Assembly: GCA_023230065.1 (NCBI GenBank)
Contig: JALNYB010000081.1
Location: 1 to 5,925, forward strand
DNA: 5,925 nt
Source: Candidatus Methanomethylophilaceae archaeon
GTDB taxonomy: Archaea > Thermoplasmatota > Thermoplasmata > Methanomassiliicoccales > Methanomethylophilaceae
Direction: 5' to 3'
In this document: in pieces, positions 5,320-5,925 of the stretch
Layout: each line of letters begins with the position of its first letter
Position numbering within the stretch: the first letter of the stretch is position 1
Program-made: the position numbers and the translations under genes
The notes under the pieces: generated by a model
What the model was told of the DNA's origin: nothing
Databases searched by the model: none
What the model saw: only the letters and a program-made list of their open reading frames with translations

Positions 5320-5540
5320 GCGGGTCTGAAAAGACCCAAATGATGGAGAATCAAGATCTCCGCCGAAAGGCGTGCTCTCTTGTATTCTGACGTTCGATGC
5401 TACGAATGTTCCGTTAGACGGACATTCGATATGAGTGAGCCGTCCTAATGGAACAGCGGTGAAATATGGTAAACTGCCATTTCTTTTTCATCCTAACAAG
5501 AAGACGTAATAATTACACAGTAATTAATGAAGGATATTTG
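5320..5540 (+). other. 16S rRNA leader with a chain of hairpins
   Basis: No protein gene is visible; this is the 5' external spacer of the rRNA transcript. Stems that can be read directly: GGGTC/GACCC (5322-5337); GGAGA/TCTCC (5345-5361); GCC-GAAA-GGC (5362-5371), stacked directly on the previous stem and followed by TGCTCTCT (5373-5380); a long stem CGAATGT-T-CCGT / ACGG-ACATTCG (5403-5428); and TAATTAC-ACA-GTAATTA (5510-5526), 14 bases before the mature 16S end. One strand of the pre-16S processing stem (bulge-helix-bulge) is expected here, but its partner lies beyond the window so I cannot place it. Confidence 0.7.
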
Positions 5541-5925
5541 ACTCCGGTTGATCCTGCCGGCGGCCACCGCTATAGGAGTTCGATTAAGACATGCGAGTCG
5601 AGAGTCGTTATGGACTCGGCGGACTGCTCAGTAACACGTGGACAACGTGCCCTTAAGTGGAGGATAACCTCGGGAAATTGAGGATAATACTCCATAGATC
5701 ATGGAATCTGGAACGATTCATGGTTCAAAGTTCCGGCGCTTAAGGATCGGTCTGCGGCCTATCAGGTAGTAGTGGGTGTAACGTACCTACTAGCCTATGA
5801 CGGGTATGGGCCTTGAGAGAGGGAGCCCAGAGTTGGATTCTGAGACACGAATCCAGGCCCTACGGGGCGCAGCAGTCGCGAAAACTTCACAATGGGGGCA
5901 ACCCCGATGAGGGAATTCCTAGTGC
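5541..5925 (+). rRNA. rrs: 16S ribosomal RNA, 5' part (3' end beyond the window)
   Basis: The mature RNA begins at about ACTCCGGTTGATCCTGCCGG, the archaeal 5' signature. Other conserved blocks follow in the right order: CATGCGAGTC, GGACTGCTCAGTAACACGTG, GGTAGTAGTGGGTGTAACG, GAGACACGAATCCAGGCCC, ACGGGGCGCAGCAGTCGCG and the CACAATGGGGGCAACCC block at the end. The combination ACTCC...GGCGGCCACCGCTAT resembles Thermoplasmata. About 385 of roughly 1470 bases are present. The exact 5' end is inferred from homology and could be off by a base or two. Whether 23S follows cannot be seen; in Thermoplasmata 16S and 23S genes are often unlinked. Confidence 0.98.

Noticed and set aside
5340..5390. Possible C/D-box guide RNA (ATGATGG ... 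CTGA)
   Set aside because: Box C is imperfect, no C'/D' pair is visible and the interior folds into two stable hairpins, which fits an rRNA leader better.
5466..5681. 71-codon reading frame on the plus strand
   Set aside because: Its second half lies inside the 16S rRNA gene and the first half in the rRNA leader.
5862..5880. Mismatch to the common archaeal 344F primer site (CAGTCGCG instead of CAGGCGCG)
   Set aside because: T at this position is a known variant allowed in degenerate archaeal primers, so it is not novel.

Overview
The window comes from a methanogenic archaeon of the Thermoplasmata, most likely the order Methanomassiliicoccales. Three things point there: an archaeal, Thermoplasma-like start of the 16S rRNA gene at the right end; a C-terminal fragment of a [NiFe]-hydrogenase large subunit of the MvhA type at the left end; and archaea-specific genes (SRP19, ribosomal protein S8e, a COG1407-type phosphoesterase). 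The DNA is moderately AT-rich, and promoters look archaeal (TATA box, sometimes with an A-rich BRE). Genus cannot be fixed from this stretch alone.

Layout, left to right. (1) 1-819, plus strand: the 3' part of mvhA, ending at a G/C hairpin with T-tracts on both sides that probably serves two converging genes. (2) 865-3388, minus strand: a compact unit read srp19 - nnr - phosphoesterase, with gaps of 12 and 1 bases, so probably one mRNA. It combines a signal recognition particle protein, the bifunctional NAD(P)H-hydrate repair enzyme, and an Mre11/SbcD-related metallophosphoesterase. (3) 3389-3725: an AT-rich gap without a convincing gene, holding two hairpins just downstream of the next gene. 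(4) 3726-4815, minus strand: rps8e and, upstream of it, a second and different metallophosphoesterase (Icc/YfcE-like). Each has its own TATA box close to the start codon. (5) 4945-5032, minus strand: tRNA-Ser(GCU) with a long variable arm and encoded CCA. (6) 5033-5540: divergent control region followed by a long rRNA leader with two tandem TATA boxes and a chain of hairpins. (7) 5541-5925, plus strand: the first ~385 bases of 16S rRNA, running off the window.

Most of the window is core cellular machinery: hydrogen-driven electron bifurcation (MvhA with HdrABC), protein targeting (SRP19), metabolite repair (Nnr), translation (S8e, tRNA-Ser, 16S rRNA) and two phosphoesterases of unknown substrate. 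I see no mobile element, CRISPR array or defence system. The most interesting material is non-coding: three copies of a TTAC-N3/4-GTAA dyad around the tRNA-Ser/rRNA control region, a core promoter sequence shared by rps8e and the second rRNA promoter, a dyad between TATA box and predicted start of that promoter, and a leader with a GNRA-capped hairpin followed at once by a boxA-like motif. Transcription start sites given here are predictions from TATA spacing, not measured.
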